The notes beneath the pieces were generated by a model, which was not told where the DNA came from, did not search any database, and saw nothing but the letters and a program-made list of their open reading frames with translations. From the NCBI GenBank assembly GCA_047967505.1, contig CM106538.1: 64,000 nucleotides of DNA, one strand, 5' to 3'. Position 1 is the first letter of the stretch. Each line of letters opens with the position of its first letter. Of the stretch, positions 25,043 through 36,095 are shown in pieces. This DNA comes from Dipteris shenzhenensis (lineage: Eukaryota; Polypodiophyta; Polypodiopsida; Gleicheniales). Position numbers and translations under genes: made by a program.

Positions 25043-26344
25043 TTGGCAATAGGCCCCCCTTTGGCAGGGGTTTGGGGGAAGCACCCTCAAATTCAAAATA
25101 CGTGAAAATTGGTGCATGAGTTGCTCATGAGTTGTGTAGTCAAATTTGTTAGATAAGGGTGTGGCTCATATAGTAGGAGAACAGTTAATGTAATGCTTCT
25201 ATCTTGTATCTTCTCAATTGTTAGATAAGAGAAATGAAGGACTGGCGATTTCTCAATGTATGTAGCCCAAACTAGGTGAACCACGTATATTGGTGTCTCT
25301 CTGTCTCTTTCATTCCGTGCATTTTGTGTATTGTGTATTTTATGCATTTTGCTTCTTGCATTGTTGCTCTATAATTGTGTTGTTCCGAACAACTAGCATT
25401 AGAGCATGTTAACATCCATAGAGTACAATCGTTGAATGTAGGGTAATCAATGATTAGAGGTGATTAGGCTTCATGATTTACTTCAACAGTTGTAGCCATG
25501 GAAGGAGTACAGTACAAGCTCAGAATATTTGAGCTCCAAATATCCCAAGGTCAAAGATTGCAAACAACGAGCACAAGTTGCAGGTTCCAGCTCATAGATT
25601 GCAGGTTCCAGCTCATAGATTGCAAGTTCTAGCTCACAGGTTGTAGGTTCCAGCTACAAGCTATGGTTAAGTGTCTTGCGGGAGTTAAGCCTCACCACTA
25701 CAGGTTTTGAGCCTCGTACAGGGGGTTTGAGTCCCAAATAGCTTAGGTCTTGGAGACGCGAGGCTAACACAAGTGCTATTTGGGAGCCGGTTAGGAATAC
25801 CTCCTAATGCCAGGCTTGTCCCAAGCACTCTTATATGGTTAACACAAGCACTATTTTTGCTAGTAGGAAGATATGGAAAGAATAGCAATATGCCTTGGCA
25901 CCCTACGAGCCTAAGAGCCTTTTAATGTAAAGAGAGGGAGAGTGCTTAAAGAAAAAGGGTTGGCCCTCCTTTCAAAAGGTGACATATATAAAAGGTCAAA
26001 TGGTTGACTTTGGTCTTCATTGTTGTGTGCACAAGTTTGGAATACAAGCTCCCTCTTCTCTTCCAAGAGTGTCTTTGGGTGTTCCCTTGTTTCCTTTGTA
26101 GTTCCTTTGTGTTTGCCACTCCATCCCCCTTCACTCTCTCCTTCTCCCTCCCTTCTCCCCTCTCTTCTCCCTTCTCCCCCTTCCCTCTATCTCTCGTGGA
26201 AACACATTGCAATAATCCAAGAGTCGCTTGAGTGACACATGTGGATGTCGCTCGTGCCTTGCATTGCTCTCACAAGGACTAGCTTGGAGTGGAGGTCCTT
26301 CAAGATCCCCATGGCACATGAGTCACCGTCGAGGCTACACATTT
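25043..26344 (+). other. Possible 5' LTR region of plus-strand gypsy element
   Basis: No gene. The stretch ends at a gypsy-type primer-binding-like site (26,345) and contains a pyrimidine-rich block (26,125-26,190), so part of it is probably the LTR of the plus-strand gypsy whose gag lies at 29,758-30,790. The LTR start could not be fixed. A ~21-bp minisatellite lies within. Confidence 0.4.
25575..25665. repeat. ~21-bp minisatellite
   Basis: Four to five units of the type gcaggttccagctcatagatt with substitutions. Noncoding. Confidence 0.8.
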
Positions 26345-26362
26345 TTGGCACCACTGTCGGGG
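26345..26362 (+). promoter_or_regulatory. Gypsy primer-binding-like site
   Basis: TGGCACCACTGTCGGGGA matches 14 of 18 positions of the TGGCGCCGTTGCCGGGGA primer-binding site known from plant Tat/Athila-type gypsy elements (complementary to a tRNA 3' end, usually given as tRNA-Asp). It fits an internal domain starting here and reading rightwards. Confidence 0.55.
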
Positions 26363-27130
26363 AATGAAGGCATGCTTTTTGCATTACACTTGCCTTCTTT
26401 AGTTATCTACCCATTACACAAGGCTTCAAGCTTAACTTGGAGCTTTGTTAGTGGAGTTGTAGGAGAGGAAAGGGTGAAGAAGTGTGAGTTTTGATGGAAA
26501 AGTTAGGAAAGCTATCATTTTCTGTTGGAGAGCCTTTTTTATCATTTGAAGTTTGTTTTTAATGTTTCTTAGTGTTTTGAGTTGGTAGGAAGATAGTTTG
26601 AAAGATTGCTAAGGAGTGTATGATGTCTAAACACACAATAAACAACAGAAAATGTTGATTCATGCTGAATTTTGAAGTTGTTTTGTGTGGTGAAACTCAC
26701 CCCTCAAGAAATCTTGCATTTTGGCATGCAAAAGTTGTTTTTCTTTCAACTTTTTTTCATTGAGTAGGTAGACTAGGTAGTATTGCACCCCCCTAGCAGA
26801 GAAAAGCCTGAACAGAAGCTCAAAATCCTTCATAAATTAACAAAAACTAGGCGACGACATAGTGTTTCTCTATCCCCACGGGTCGGCACCATAGAGCTAT
26901 CCCTCCGACCGTTGCCATAGCCGTATCTCACCAGTCAAACTTTGTTGACTTGGTGCCATGGCCATATCTTGCTGACCGAACTTCTGACCATGGCTTGACC
27001 CATTACCTTGATTAAATGTGTCAGAGTTAATTATACCGAGCCGTTGCATCTATCCCTGCGACCATCGATCCGAAAGCTCAATTCCTAGCCCCCACTCAAT
27101 AATAGGACTTCGACAAGAGGATCTATCTAA

Positions 27131-28515
27131 CATTTACCACCAAAGATCATCTAGCATAAGGTTTTATGACCCCCTTGAATTAGTCGACAAGATTTAGTGC
27201 AAAACTTTGTTCTTTGCTAACTAAGAATGATGTCCAAACTTTTAGAATTTCAACTCTATACTTATGAGGTTAGGTGAGATGGAATAGAATGGAAAGCCAC
27301 GATGTTAGACCCCACCAAAGGATTTCAAGTTAGTACAAAGAGTAGTGAAATGAAGTTTGGAAATCTATGATCTTTCTTTTCCTAGATTTCTTATGCTAAT
27401 AACATTGTAATGCTTATATTGATGCTCGTGAGATCACCTCTCATTTTGCCCAAGTTAGCATACAAACCTCCTATTTTTACAACAATGTCATGTGCAATAG
27501 AATCTAGACATTTCAAATGCATCTCCATCATGTTGGCTTCATCCATTGGGAAAATCCCAAATTAATGAGAGCGGTGGGTCTTGCTCTCATCTCATTTCAA
27601 GCACCATCATCATGCAACACCCTTGTTACGAAAAGAAAATAATGAAAGGGCACTACGAAAAACCCTTAAAAAAGCAAGGGTGAAAATGGCAACAAGATGA
27701 AGCGTATCATCAATCCAATTCTAATTTTATACATGGTAGAAAGGGTACAATCATTTTCACCTTGAGATGGGTGATTAAAGGCAATTCTTACAATGTGCAT
27801 ATCAAGCAAATCTGACCCACTACCTACAAACACTAGCAATGTTGATCAAACATTCTACTCATGCCATCTTGACTTTTCTACCTCACTAAATTCTTCTTAG
27901 AGCATATTCCCATAGCTATATAGCTAGTATATTAGAGAGAATGAGGAGGTGTGTTCCCATGTTCTTGCAACAACTTGACAGGAGAGAGTTTGAACCTACA
28001 AAGAGAGTGTGTGAGGTTGCACACTACAAGACACAGGTCTCTTTTCGACACTTTCTACGGACACTTTGCGGGCACGGGCACAAAAATCATCAGTATGGAT
28101 GGTAGGCAGGGAAGATGTCAATGTAGATGACAAAATGCTATGGTTGTTATTAGTATGTGAATCATTATAGGAATCGATATATATACCGATGCACATACCA
28201 CGATGGCTGACAATGCTGCCACCAATGTTTCCACCAACACTGATACTGACTCTAGGTTAAAATTTTCATATCGATGTTTTTACAAAATGTCATTTCCAAG
28301 GGACCCAAAATAAAATTTTACCACAAGTTTGTTCGTTTGAAAGATTAAAAAGATAATAGTATGTACACCAAAATTGAGATCAAAACACTCATATATTGAT
28401 GGTGGTGAACTTAACATACAAATGTACAAAATGTCACTATGAAAAGGAGAGGGCCAAGCATAGGAAGTCTTGTCGATGTCAAAAAAATCAATCAGTAGCA
28501 TTTACATCGACGGCT
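27131..28515. repeat. Duplicated segment, copy 1 (with CACTA terminus)
   Basis: This ~1.4-kb segment recurs as a direct copy at 56,647-58,210. The copies share the start catttaccaccaaagatc and continue nearly collinearly to a shared ...aatcaatcagtagcattt region. Copy 1 lacks about 165 bp present in copy 2 (57,234-57,390). It includes ~0.9 kb of flank plus the first ~0.5 kb of a CACTA element starting at 28,022. Confidence 0.9.
28022..28515. mobile_element. CACTA (EnSpm) element terminus, truncated copy
   Basis: CACTACAAGACACAGGTCTC at 28,022 is a classical CACTA-superfamily end. It continues rightwards for ~490 bp collinear with the larger remnant at 57,711 and is then cut off. It contains repeated cgacac/ggacact motifs near the end, as expected for subterminal transposase-binding repeats. 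No coding part survives here. Confidence 0.75.
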
Positions 28516-29757
28516 TCATCTTGATCGGTGTCTTTAGTCATCCCCACGTCCGTGGCCATATTCATATCCCGCCAATTGGTGTGGTAAGCTCATCCCTCTA
28601 ACCACTTCCATCTTGCTATCCCCACACCCATTGCTATAATTATTCCATCGATTGGTGCGTTGCATCTTATCTGACCACCCGCTATTTTATTGATATCCCA
28701 CCGATCAGCGCGGTAAGCTCATCCCTCTGACTGCTACTATCTTGCTAACCCCATGCTCATCACTATAATTATTCCTCTGATCAGCACGTTAGTCATTATC
28801 TCGCTGACCCCATTATCCCTCTGACCATTATCTTAAACTCATCCCTACGTCCATGGGGATACCACCTGCATCCTAACCTGTCGAACATGTGGCACTATAT
28901 ATCCCATCAATTGGTGTGTTATGTCCTATCTTGCCGCCCACTGCTTTACTGATATCCCACCGACCGGTGTAATAATCAATCCCTACGAGCGTCGCTATAG
29001 AGCTATCCCTATAAGCATCGCCATAGAGTTATCCCTACAACCGTGAGAATACCTTTGGGGTAGTCCAGAATAAAAATTCCAAAACTATAGTTCAGCCTAA
29101 GTGTGCCTAGTTAGAGGTCTCATACACGCACTTGCGGTCTGGGAAAATTTTGTCCAAGGATCCCGCGTCGGAAGATAGTGCTTCAAGCTATGCTCAGCCC
29201 ACCTTTCACCCTAGTTGGGGATCAGCCTGACCCGGAAGCTCGATTCATAGCCCCCACTCAGTAATAGGACCCCGACAGGAGGATCTATCTAGCTCCGACG
29301 AGATGGAGAGCTTGGATGAGGTAATGCAAGACCCCTCGGGTCCAAGGGCTTCCGAGGCCCCAGTTGCTAGTGTGGCCTCTCCCAACTCCCTTGCACCTTC
29401 TATAGCCTCCAGGTTAAGAGGTACGTTCTCCAACATGTTCGGATGTTTAGGGCAACCAAGGGGATGCGAGAGGCTTCCAAGGAGGGGCATTTTACAAACC
29501 CTCAACAATCCATGTGCCAACACCTTTCGTCAACTATGGGGCTTCACACGTTCCAACCTATTGCCCATTGCATGGAACCACCGTGCCCATGCCCCATGAA
29601 CCACCCCCTCTTGGAGTACAATCGTTTCTATCCATACCTGTTGCTCCAATGAATGCTGGCCTTGCTGCATCCGTTCCAATGCCTGTACCAGTAGCAACTA
29701 CATGGATACCACCACCAGAGCTAGGCTTAAGGCCAACTGTATCCTGTTAGGCCCATA

Positions 29758-30790
29758 GTGGCACCGCCCACACCAGGTGCCCAAACAGTGTTAACTGATG
29801 ATGCAATGTGCATTTTGGTGAATGCCCTAGGAAGGGGGGCCACACCACCTCCAGCCGCCCCAGTGTTTCCCACAAGGATTACGAATCCCTCAACAAGGAG
29901 CCGACCCATAACCATCTCCAAGTTAATGACCAAATTCCTTATGGAAGGGGACTTGATCTCCCATGTGGAGTGATTCAAGAAAAAATGTGAAGCCTTTGGG
30001 GCTCTGGGGGACCTAGAAATGGCTAATGTGTTTGGTCTCAGCTTGGATGGAAAAGTAGGCCAATGGTATAGGGCTTTCACCCTGGATAAAAAAGTCAACT
30101 GAGAGATGCTAAGAAAGGCCTTTATTGTGGGGTTGGCCCCCAGTGGGCATAAATGGAGCCCAATTAACCAGTTGTATGAGGTAAAGCAGAACGACAAGGA
30201 ATCCCTTTGTGATTACATAGCCAAAATCAAGCACTCAATGCCCATTGCAAACCATACGAGCGGTGAGCTACGAACGATTGTTGCCCCGCTTTCTCATCGG
30301 AATGGTAGACCCGACGCTAGACGACCACCTGATGGTGATGAATTCTACCTCCTTCGATCCATACAGTAAGGTGACTATCCATATAAGTGACAATTTGATG
30401 GACAAGGCTAATGTAGATAAAACCCCAAATCCCTCAGAGATAGATCCATCAGTTAGGTCTTCCAGCGTGGAAACAATCAAGAAGGAGACCAACAAGCCCA
30501 AGGTCTTGGACATGAGTGAGCTGGCCTCCAATTCGCTAAATCAGCTAGGCCAATAGTGGAGGTCACGAACCTCCAAGGAGGCGCCAAGCAACCCCCACTT
30601 GTTTCCACAGAGAGACAACGTCTGGTGTCAGGTATGCAACTGCAACCATTTTTCTCCAATGAGTGTCCATGCCTGAGAGCAAGGCCGTCACTCTTGCGCG
30701 CACTGTCATAGATGGGGAAGCCATGATACCTCCCAATGCCGATTTTCGAGGTCCCTTCCCCAACCCATGTATCAAATGAGAACCCCATTA
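29758..30790 (+). pseudogene. Ty3/gypsy gag remnant with zinc-knuckle-like box
   Basis: Open pieces in one frame, broken by TGA codons near 29,971 and 30,103, give a Retrotrans_gag-type domain: FKKKCEAFGALGDLE, GKVGQWYRAF, then QNDKESLCDYIAKIKHSMP (30,190-30,246). A frame change near 30,290 continues into RLLPRFLIGMVDP. At about 30,620-30,755 a Cys/His box WCQVC...CAHCHRWGSHDTSQC with one intervening stop resembles the CCHC knuckle but with one extra residue. The protein is inactivated by stops and frameshifts. It lies downstream of the primer-binding-like site at 26,345. The Pro/Ala-rich stretch at 29,303-29,750 may be its N-terminal part. Confidence 0.75.
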
Positions 30791-31963
30791 GCCCTGACGG
30801 CCCTATCTAATTCTCTGAATGCACAAGGTTGCCCTTTGAATAGTTCAAGCCAGTATAGGGCTCAGTCAGCTCTGTTACTACCACCCATACTGGGCCCTCA
30901 ACCTCCACTACCTTGTATAACTCCAGTCAATCAAGTATTGGTAGAGGAAGTGCACAATGACTGCAAGGAGATGGACAAAAGGTAGTTTTTTTGAAACAGG
31001 CACCCACTTACAGATGAGCCTTGTTTCTTGTTTCCCCATCCTTGTGACTTGGAGCATAGTGAGTTGGAACATGCATCGGCTCCATGATCGTGCACGTAGT
31101 CAGTCTCGCAATACCTAATCCTTTGATAGGAGTTGCAAAGAGCAATGGTAGGGTGAGAAGTGTACTTCCTTTTGCTATAGAAGCACATGTTCTTAGCTTC
31201 ATACATCCGATGGTGCTATCATCTTCTTCCCAGGAGAGGCCCGGAGGTGTGGTCTCTTGCTGTAGGATGGAGCATAAGGGTCTGCATCTCGGTCTCCCAG
31301 GCGGAGGCCCAAGAGGTCTACAATGAGGGTGCGATTCTCCCAAGGTGGGCAATTAGGATGGGACTCAAGTTGGTAGAGTCCAAGATTGGGATCCTCCCCA
31401 GCATGCAGATAGCACCGTCCAGCCTTCTAGAGGAGGCTGACGAAGTGTCTGCCAAATGTTGACTCTTGGATCGTTGGAGGAGAATTCAACCACCTAGAGT
31501 TTGGAGAGGACAAGAAAGGGGGTTCCTCCTTCTCCAAGATGCCAGCTTTAGAGTGGAGCATGTGGGAGTAGTTCATCTTCATGAACAGTGGTAGAGACCC
31601 TTGGAGAGATCCAGAGTTTAGCAGGATACCAGGCAGCCTCCATTTCTCATTTTGTGAGGATTACCAGAATTTGAGCGACTGCATTCGAGCAAGGAAGTGG
31701 TTCGAGCGAATACTTTCATAAATTTTGACATTCTAGTGTGATGATTTATGTTCAAAAAGTATCATATTGCTTACTTTTATGGTTGTTGTCCCACCCATGA
31801 TATTGTGAGTAATAAATTGTCTTACGTATAGACAACAATTTCTAAAAATGTTTGGCTATGTTTTTGCAAGGGTCAAGCAAGAACGAGGGGTGGAAGAAAG
31901 GGGCCAAAGTATGTGTTTTTCTTGTGCAATTTCCATTTTCAAGGAAAAACATAATTAATGGAA

Positions 31964-32015
31964 GGAGGAGCCTCCCAAGAGGCCGCAATATCATGGCCTC
32001 TTGGGAGGCTCCTCC
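31964..32015. repeat. Perfect 21-bp-stem hairpin
   Basis: The left arm 31,964-31,984 (ggaggagcctcccaagaggc plus c) is exactly reverse-complementary to the right arm 31,995-32,015, with a 10-base loop gcaatatcat. Each arm also has an internal GGAGG/CCTCC symmetry. Flanks do not extend the perfect pairing. Confidence 0.95.
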
Positions 32016-32589
32016 TGCCAATTTTATTTGGGCCATAACTTGGTCAATCAGACTCCAAATATGGTCTTGTTTGTAGTCACAATGATCGAAAAAGATATGA
32101 ATGAATCCATTTATCATGCTAAAGTATCAAAATTCTAGAGCTTTATAAAGTTTGTATTTTTCTTTGTTTCATCAGAGCTAGACCTTATCAAAGTCTATAT
32201 TTTCTTATGACCATGGATTTTGCTCAGATAGAGTTAGGGTCCTTGGTTTCCTCCCTCCATCCCAGAGGTGTATACATGGTCATGTATATATGAAGGTGAT
32301 CCATATTTAGTTAGCATCATGGTCATAAGGTGATCAATAATTTCTTAGTTCCATAGTTTAAACATTTTATTTATATAATCATTTCATGTACAAAATGGAT
32401 CAAATCATATGGGTAGGATATAAATCAATGAGCTACAAATACCTATTTGTGATGGGTTTTTCTAGGAAGAGCTTATATATCATGGGTGGTACTATTGTTG
32501 TTTGTATGTAACTCCACAAAATAAAGAAACCCCTCGCTTGTTTTTAGTATATCCCAAAGAACCACCACGCTTGTTTTAGTAAATCCCAT

Positions 32590-32985
32590 AATTAATCCAC
32601 AAATCCTAAATGGCCATTGATTCATCTTGTAATAATAGAAGCAAGACACCTCACTGGTGGTAGTAGTTAATATTCTAGGGTGCAACCAACCATCATGCTG
32701 GCGACCACTTATCCTGCACTACCACCATGCTATCCTAAAATTGTGGCAAAGTGCTATACAAAAACAATCCCCTTTAGGCTAATTCTCTTTACTATTGTCA
32801 GACTTCAACCCCACTGTGCTGGTGACCACAAATCCTAAACAAATGAATTGTTTGCCATTCATATTGTAATAAAAGAAGAAAACCACCACACTGGTGGTAG
32901 TTAATATCCTAGTGTGCAACCAACCACTGCATGGTGGTGACTACTTATCCTGCACTACCTCTGCGCTGTAGCATCTACTTTCTTG
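32590..32985. repeat. ~245-bp tandem repeat, two units
   Basis: The block cttgtaataatagaagcaa...ctggtggtag...gcaaccaacca...cttatcctgcactacc occurs at ~32,625-32,725 and again at ~32,870-32,965. Related diverged units recur at 35,265-35,660, so the family is dispersed. Noncoding. Confidence 0.75.
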
Positions 32986-33727
32986 CTTTTGATAGCTATA
33001 GTAGGTAGGAATAAATGCAAAGACAATTTGCTACTTAAAACTCAAGTTCATTTGAAAAGCTAACTATATTAGAGGGGTGGTTATAGCCCCTAAGAAAGAC
33101 ATGGATAATATATTCCAAGATTTACTGTTATACAAAAAATAGAGTAGTTGAAGTTCCAAGAGATCAAGTTCAAGATCTTTGAAGAACTTGTGATGTGCGC
33201 AAATGCTTCCAGGAAATGCGCTTGACATAGAGCACAGTGGGAGAGTTCAGTAAAGTACTTTGGAAACTGTGGGTCCTTTTTATTTTGAAGGCCTTCCCAC
33301 AGTTCCTCCTACAATTGAACCATATTCTAAATGACAATCTTGGGTCAATCTTGTGGACCACTAAGTTCCTCCTCCAAACGATCAATCTCATGTACGATAA
33401 TCTTGGGTAACCGAGGGACCCATTGCAAAATGGCTTCATCCTCCGTAGGATAGGCTGAAGAAATGTCATTGTTGTTGTCATGGCTTTCCATGTCTGTCCC
33501 TTTGTTGTTCCTTCACTGGTTTGTTTTGAAGAGCATGCAACTGGTTTATATTGAAGAGCATGCAACTTTCAACGATCTTTCTATAACATCACTTCAATCA
33601 ATTTGGAAATATTTATAATATTGGATCACTCATCACACTTTGGAGCTTTGTACAACATAACTTAGATCACTTTGTAAATATTTATAATATTGGATATATA
33701 AAGACATCATCATAGCGGCATCCATCA

Positions 33728-34755
33728 TCATAATAGTGACATCTCTTCCTCTCACATTAGCATTATCCAACCACTTTATTTCAAATATTCAACTTAGTTT
33801 AATAAAAAACTTTTGTCTCACATTATGGTCCTTGGACTGGTCCTTGGCCTATCAAAGGACACTGCTAGTCACATAGTTGAGAAAACATCACTTCAATCAC
33901 TTTGGAAACATTTTAATATTGGATATATACAGACATATAGATATATGTAGCCTGGGGTGCCAACCCAATATGTAATATGTTACTACCCTTGTCCAAAATC
34001 CAGGGTATGGGGGACAAGGCCCATATATAATATGCATCCATATTTTCTTAAAAATTTTCAAATATGCAAGGGAAAAATATGAAAACTTCATGTCCCTCCT
34101 CCCACAAAATATAAGGTATAGATCTTGAAAAATACGCAAGATTTTTAAATTTGTACATATTTTTCATAATATGTGAGGGCCAAGGGGGGCATAGGGGGGT
34201 CTTTTGGATGAGGGGGGGTAAAATAAAAAATACAGTAAAATATGAAAACCCATCTCCTTTCAAATTAATGTAACTTTTTCATGTGTTATCCAAATTTCAA
34301 GGTGTAAAGAGATATTTGAAGCTCTTTTACTGTATAACACAACCATGTTAATTTGAATAATTTCTACTCATGGCATATTGTTAAATTCATCTCATACTCA
34401 AGATTTTGATAGGTTTTCTTACTAAAGGGAGTTGGCACCCCAGGATATGTAGATATTCGCAATATTTCTTCTGACATTACCGTCCTTGTCCTATCAAAGG
34501 ACACTAGATCCAAACTCATAGTGTTCTCTTACCATACTATGTGCTACTAAACGATCATCATGGCGACATCTCTTCCTCTCTCATGAAAATTATCCAATCA
34601 CTTTATTTCAAATATTTAACTCAGTTTAATCAAAATATTTCATCTCACATTATGATCCTTTGCCTGTCAAAGGACACTATCTAGTCATATAGCTGCGAAA
34701 ACATCACTTCAATCACTTTGGAGATATTTTAATATTGGATATATATATATATATA
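33728..34755. repeat. Direct repeat pair flanking a MITE
   Basis: The segment 33,728-33,932 (gacatctcttcctctcacat ... aatattggatatata) recurs at 34,556-34,748 in the same orientation with moderate divergence, including cacttcaatcactttgg and caaaggacact. The 494-bp MITE lies between the two copies, just after copy 1. Another partial unit is at ~33,585-33,700. Confidence 0.7.
33951..34444. mobile_element. 494-bp MITE with 14-bp TIRs and 8-bp target duplication
   Basis: The left end CCTGGGGTGCCAAC (33,951-33,964) is a perfect inverted match to the right end GTTGGCACCCCAGG (34,431-34,444). It is flanked by a perfect 8-bp direct repeat ATATGTAG (33,943-33,950 and 34,445-34,452). No coding capacity. 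Eight-bp duplications are typical of the hAT superfamily; the terminal sequence is not the usual hAT CAGGG form, so the superfamily is inferred from duplication length only. A non-autonomous element moved by a transposase encoded elsewhere. Confidence 0.85.
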
Positions 34756-35264
34756 TCTTAACAATTGCACTTACATTGAGAAATATGAAATAAAAAAATA
34801 AAGCAAGGTACATGGAGGTGTAAGGAATGAATTTACTTTGAGAAATATTGTATAATGCTAATCCTCTCTAAACAAATGACCAGTGGAGAATAGTCAAGAG
34901 GTATGTATACAAAATTTTCACTGAATTCCCTTTCAAAAATTGAATGGGGCAGGGGGTGGTCTCCACACTTGTTGAGGAGGGGGTATCAAGAGGGGCATTG
35001 GCTGGGTGAATCTAGACTTTGTTGTTGATGATACCATCAATGCAATGTTCTCTGAACAGCTCCACATCCAGGTCTGAGTAGAATGTACAAGGTGTGCCTT
35101 AAATCATGTTTAAATGATTATCTGGATGGCACCACTGGGCCTCCAATAGTGGCTCGGAATTCTTTTGCCATCATTTAGGATTTATTGCAGTAGCAACAAG
35201 GACTAAAATACTAGTAAAGTAGGAAAAAATATTCCACTTATCCATTTGAGACCACTTTTTTTAG

Positions 35265-35660
35265 TAAATCCCAAACTAACCACAGTGCTTGTTTTGTAAA
35301 TCCCAAATGATAAATCCCATGCTTTTTTTTAGTATTTCCCAAACAACCACCATGTTGGTGGTAGTTAATATCCTAGTGTGCGCCCTTGCATTGGCAACCA
35401 CTTATCTTGCACTACTGCCATGCTATCCTAAAATTGTTGCAAAGTGCTATCCCCTTTAGGTTGGTTCTCTTTATCTATTGTCATATTTTAGCCACTGCGT
35501 TGGTGAAAAAAATCCTAAACAAATGAATTATATGCCATTCATCTTGTAATAATAGAAGCAAACCACTGTGCTAGTGGTAGATAATATCTACGTGTGCAAC
35601 CAACCTCCGAGTTGCAACCAACCAATGCTATACTAAAACGAATTGCATTACTGTAAAGTG
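35265..35660. repeat. Diverged copies of the 32.6-kb tandem repeat
   Basis: Units sharing gtggtagttaatatcctagtgtg, cttatcttgcactac and gccattcatcttgtaataat with the array at 32,590-32,985. Noncoding. Confidence 0.65.
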
Positions 35661-35764
35661 CTATCCTAAAACAGATAAATTGTCCAAGTAAGCTTTGGAG
35701 AACATTAATAATTTAATAGATTACATACAGATTACATAGATTACATTTCAAAGACTCCTTTCCT

Positions 35765-36095
35765 TCAGGGCACTGGTTCCACATTGCATCGAGCAAGTCT
35801 CCTTTTTGAGCTCCTTGATTCCAGGCTTGGCCCTCCTTGCTCCTTTCCTAAAGGGGTATGGTTCCTCCCTTTAGGGGATGGTTCCACATTGTTTTGAGCA
35901 AGTCACCTTTTTCACTCCTCGATTGCAAGCTCCGACCTCCTTGCTCCTTTGCTAAAGGGGGCTACCTCCTCCCTTCAGAGGCCCAGCCCCTCCCTTCATG
36001 TAGCTTCCTCTTTCCTTGCTTTGAGCTCCGTGATTGCAGGATTAGCCATTCTTGCTCCTTTTCTGAAGGGATCTAGCTCCTCCCTTCAGCCTCCT
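35765..36095. repeat. ~100-bp degenerate repeat (ctccttgctcctttc...aagggg)
   Basis: Three to four diverged units built from gagctccttgattgcaggct, ccttgctcctttcctaaagg and tcctcccttcag. The plus-strand open frames here follow the repeat and have no recognisable homology. Confidence 0.6.

Larger units (their letters stand above)
26870..29300 (+). repeat. Tandem-repeat leader of plus-strand gypsy, interrupted
   Basis: Between the primer-binding-like site and gag lies a leader of diverged tandem units. One pair is 129 bp apart: ggtaagctcatccctct at about 28,583 and 28,712. Motifs such as atccctccgacc, tatcccaccgat and gccatagagctatccct recur throughout. The ~60-bp block ending aggatctatcta occurs at both 27,130 and 29,291, on either side of the duplicated CACTA-bearing segment (27,131-28,515), so that segment appears inserted into this leader. 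No coding potential. Confidence 0.6.
30791..33580. other. Degenerate, gene-free stretch
   Basis: Probably the decayed interior of the gypsy element at first, then unrecognised sequence. No protease, RT or integrase motif could be read in any frame. It contains the hairpin at 31,964-32,015 and the minisatellite at 32,590-32,985, listed separately. Confidence 0.45.
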
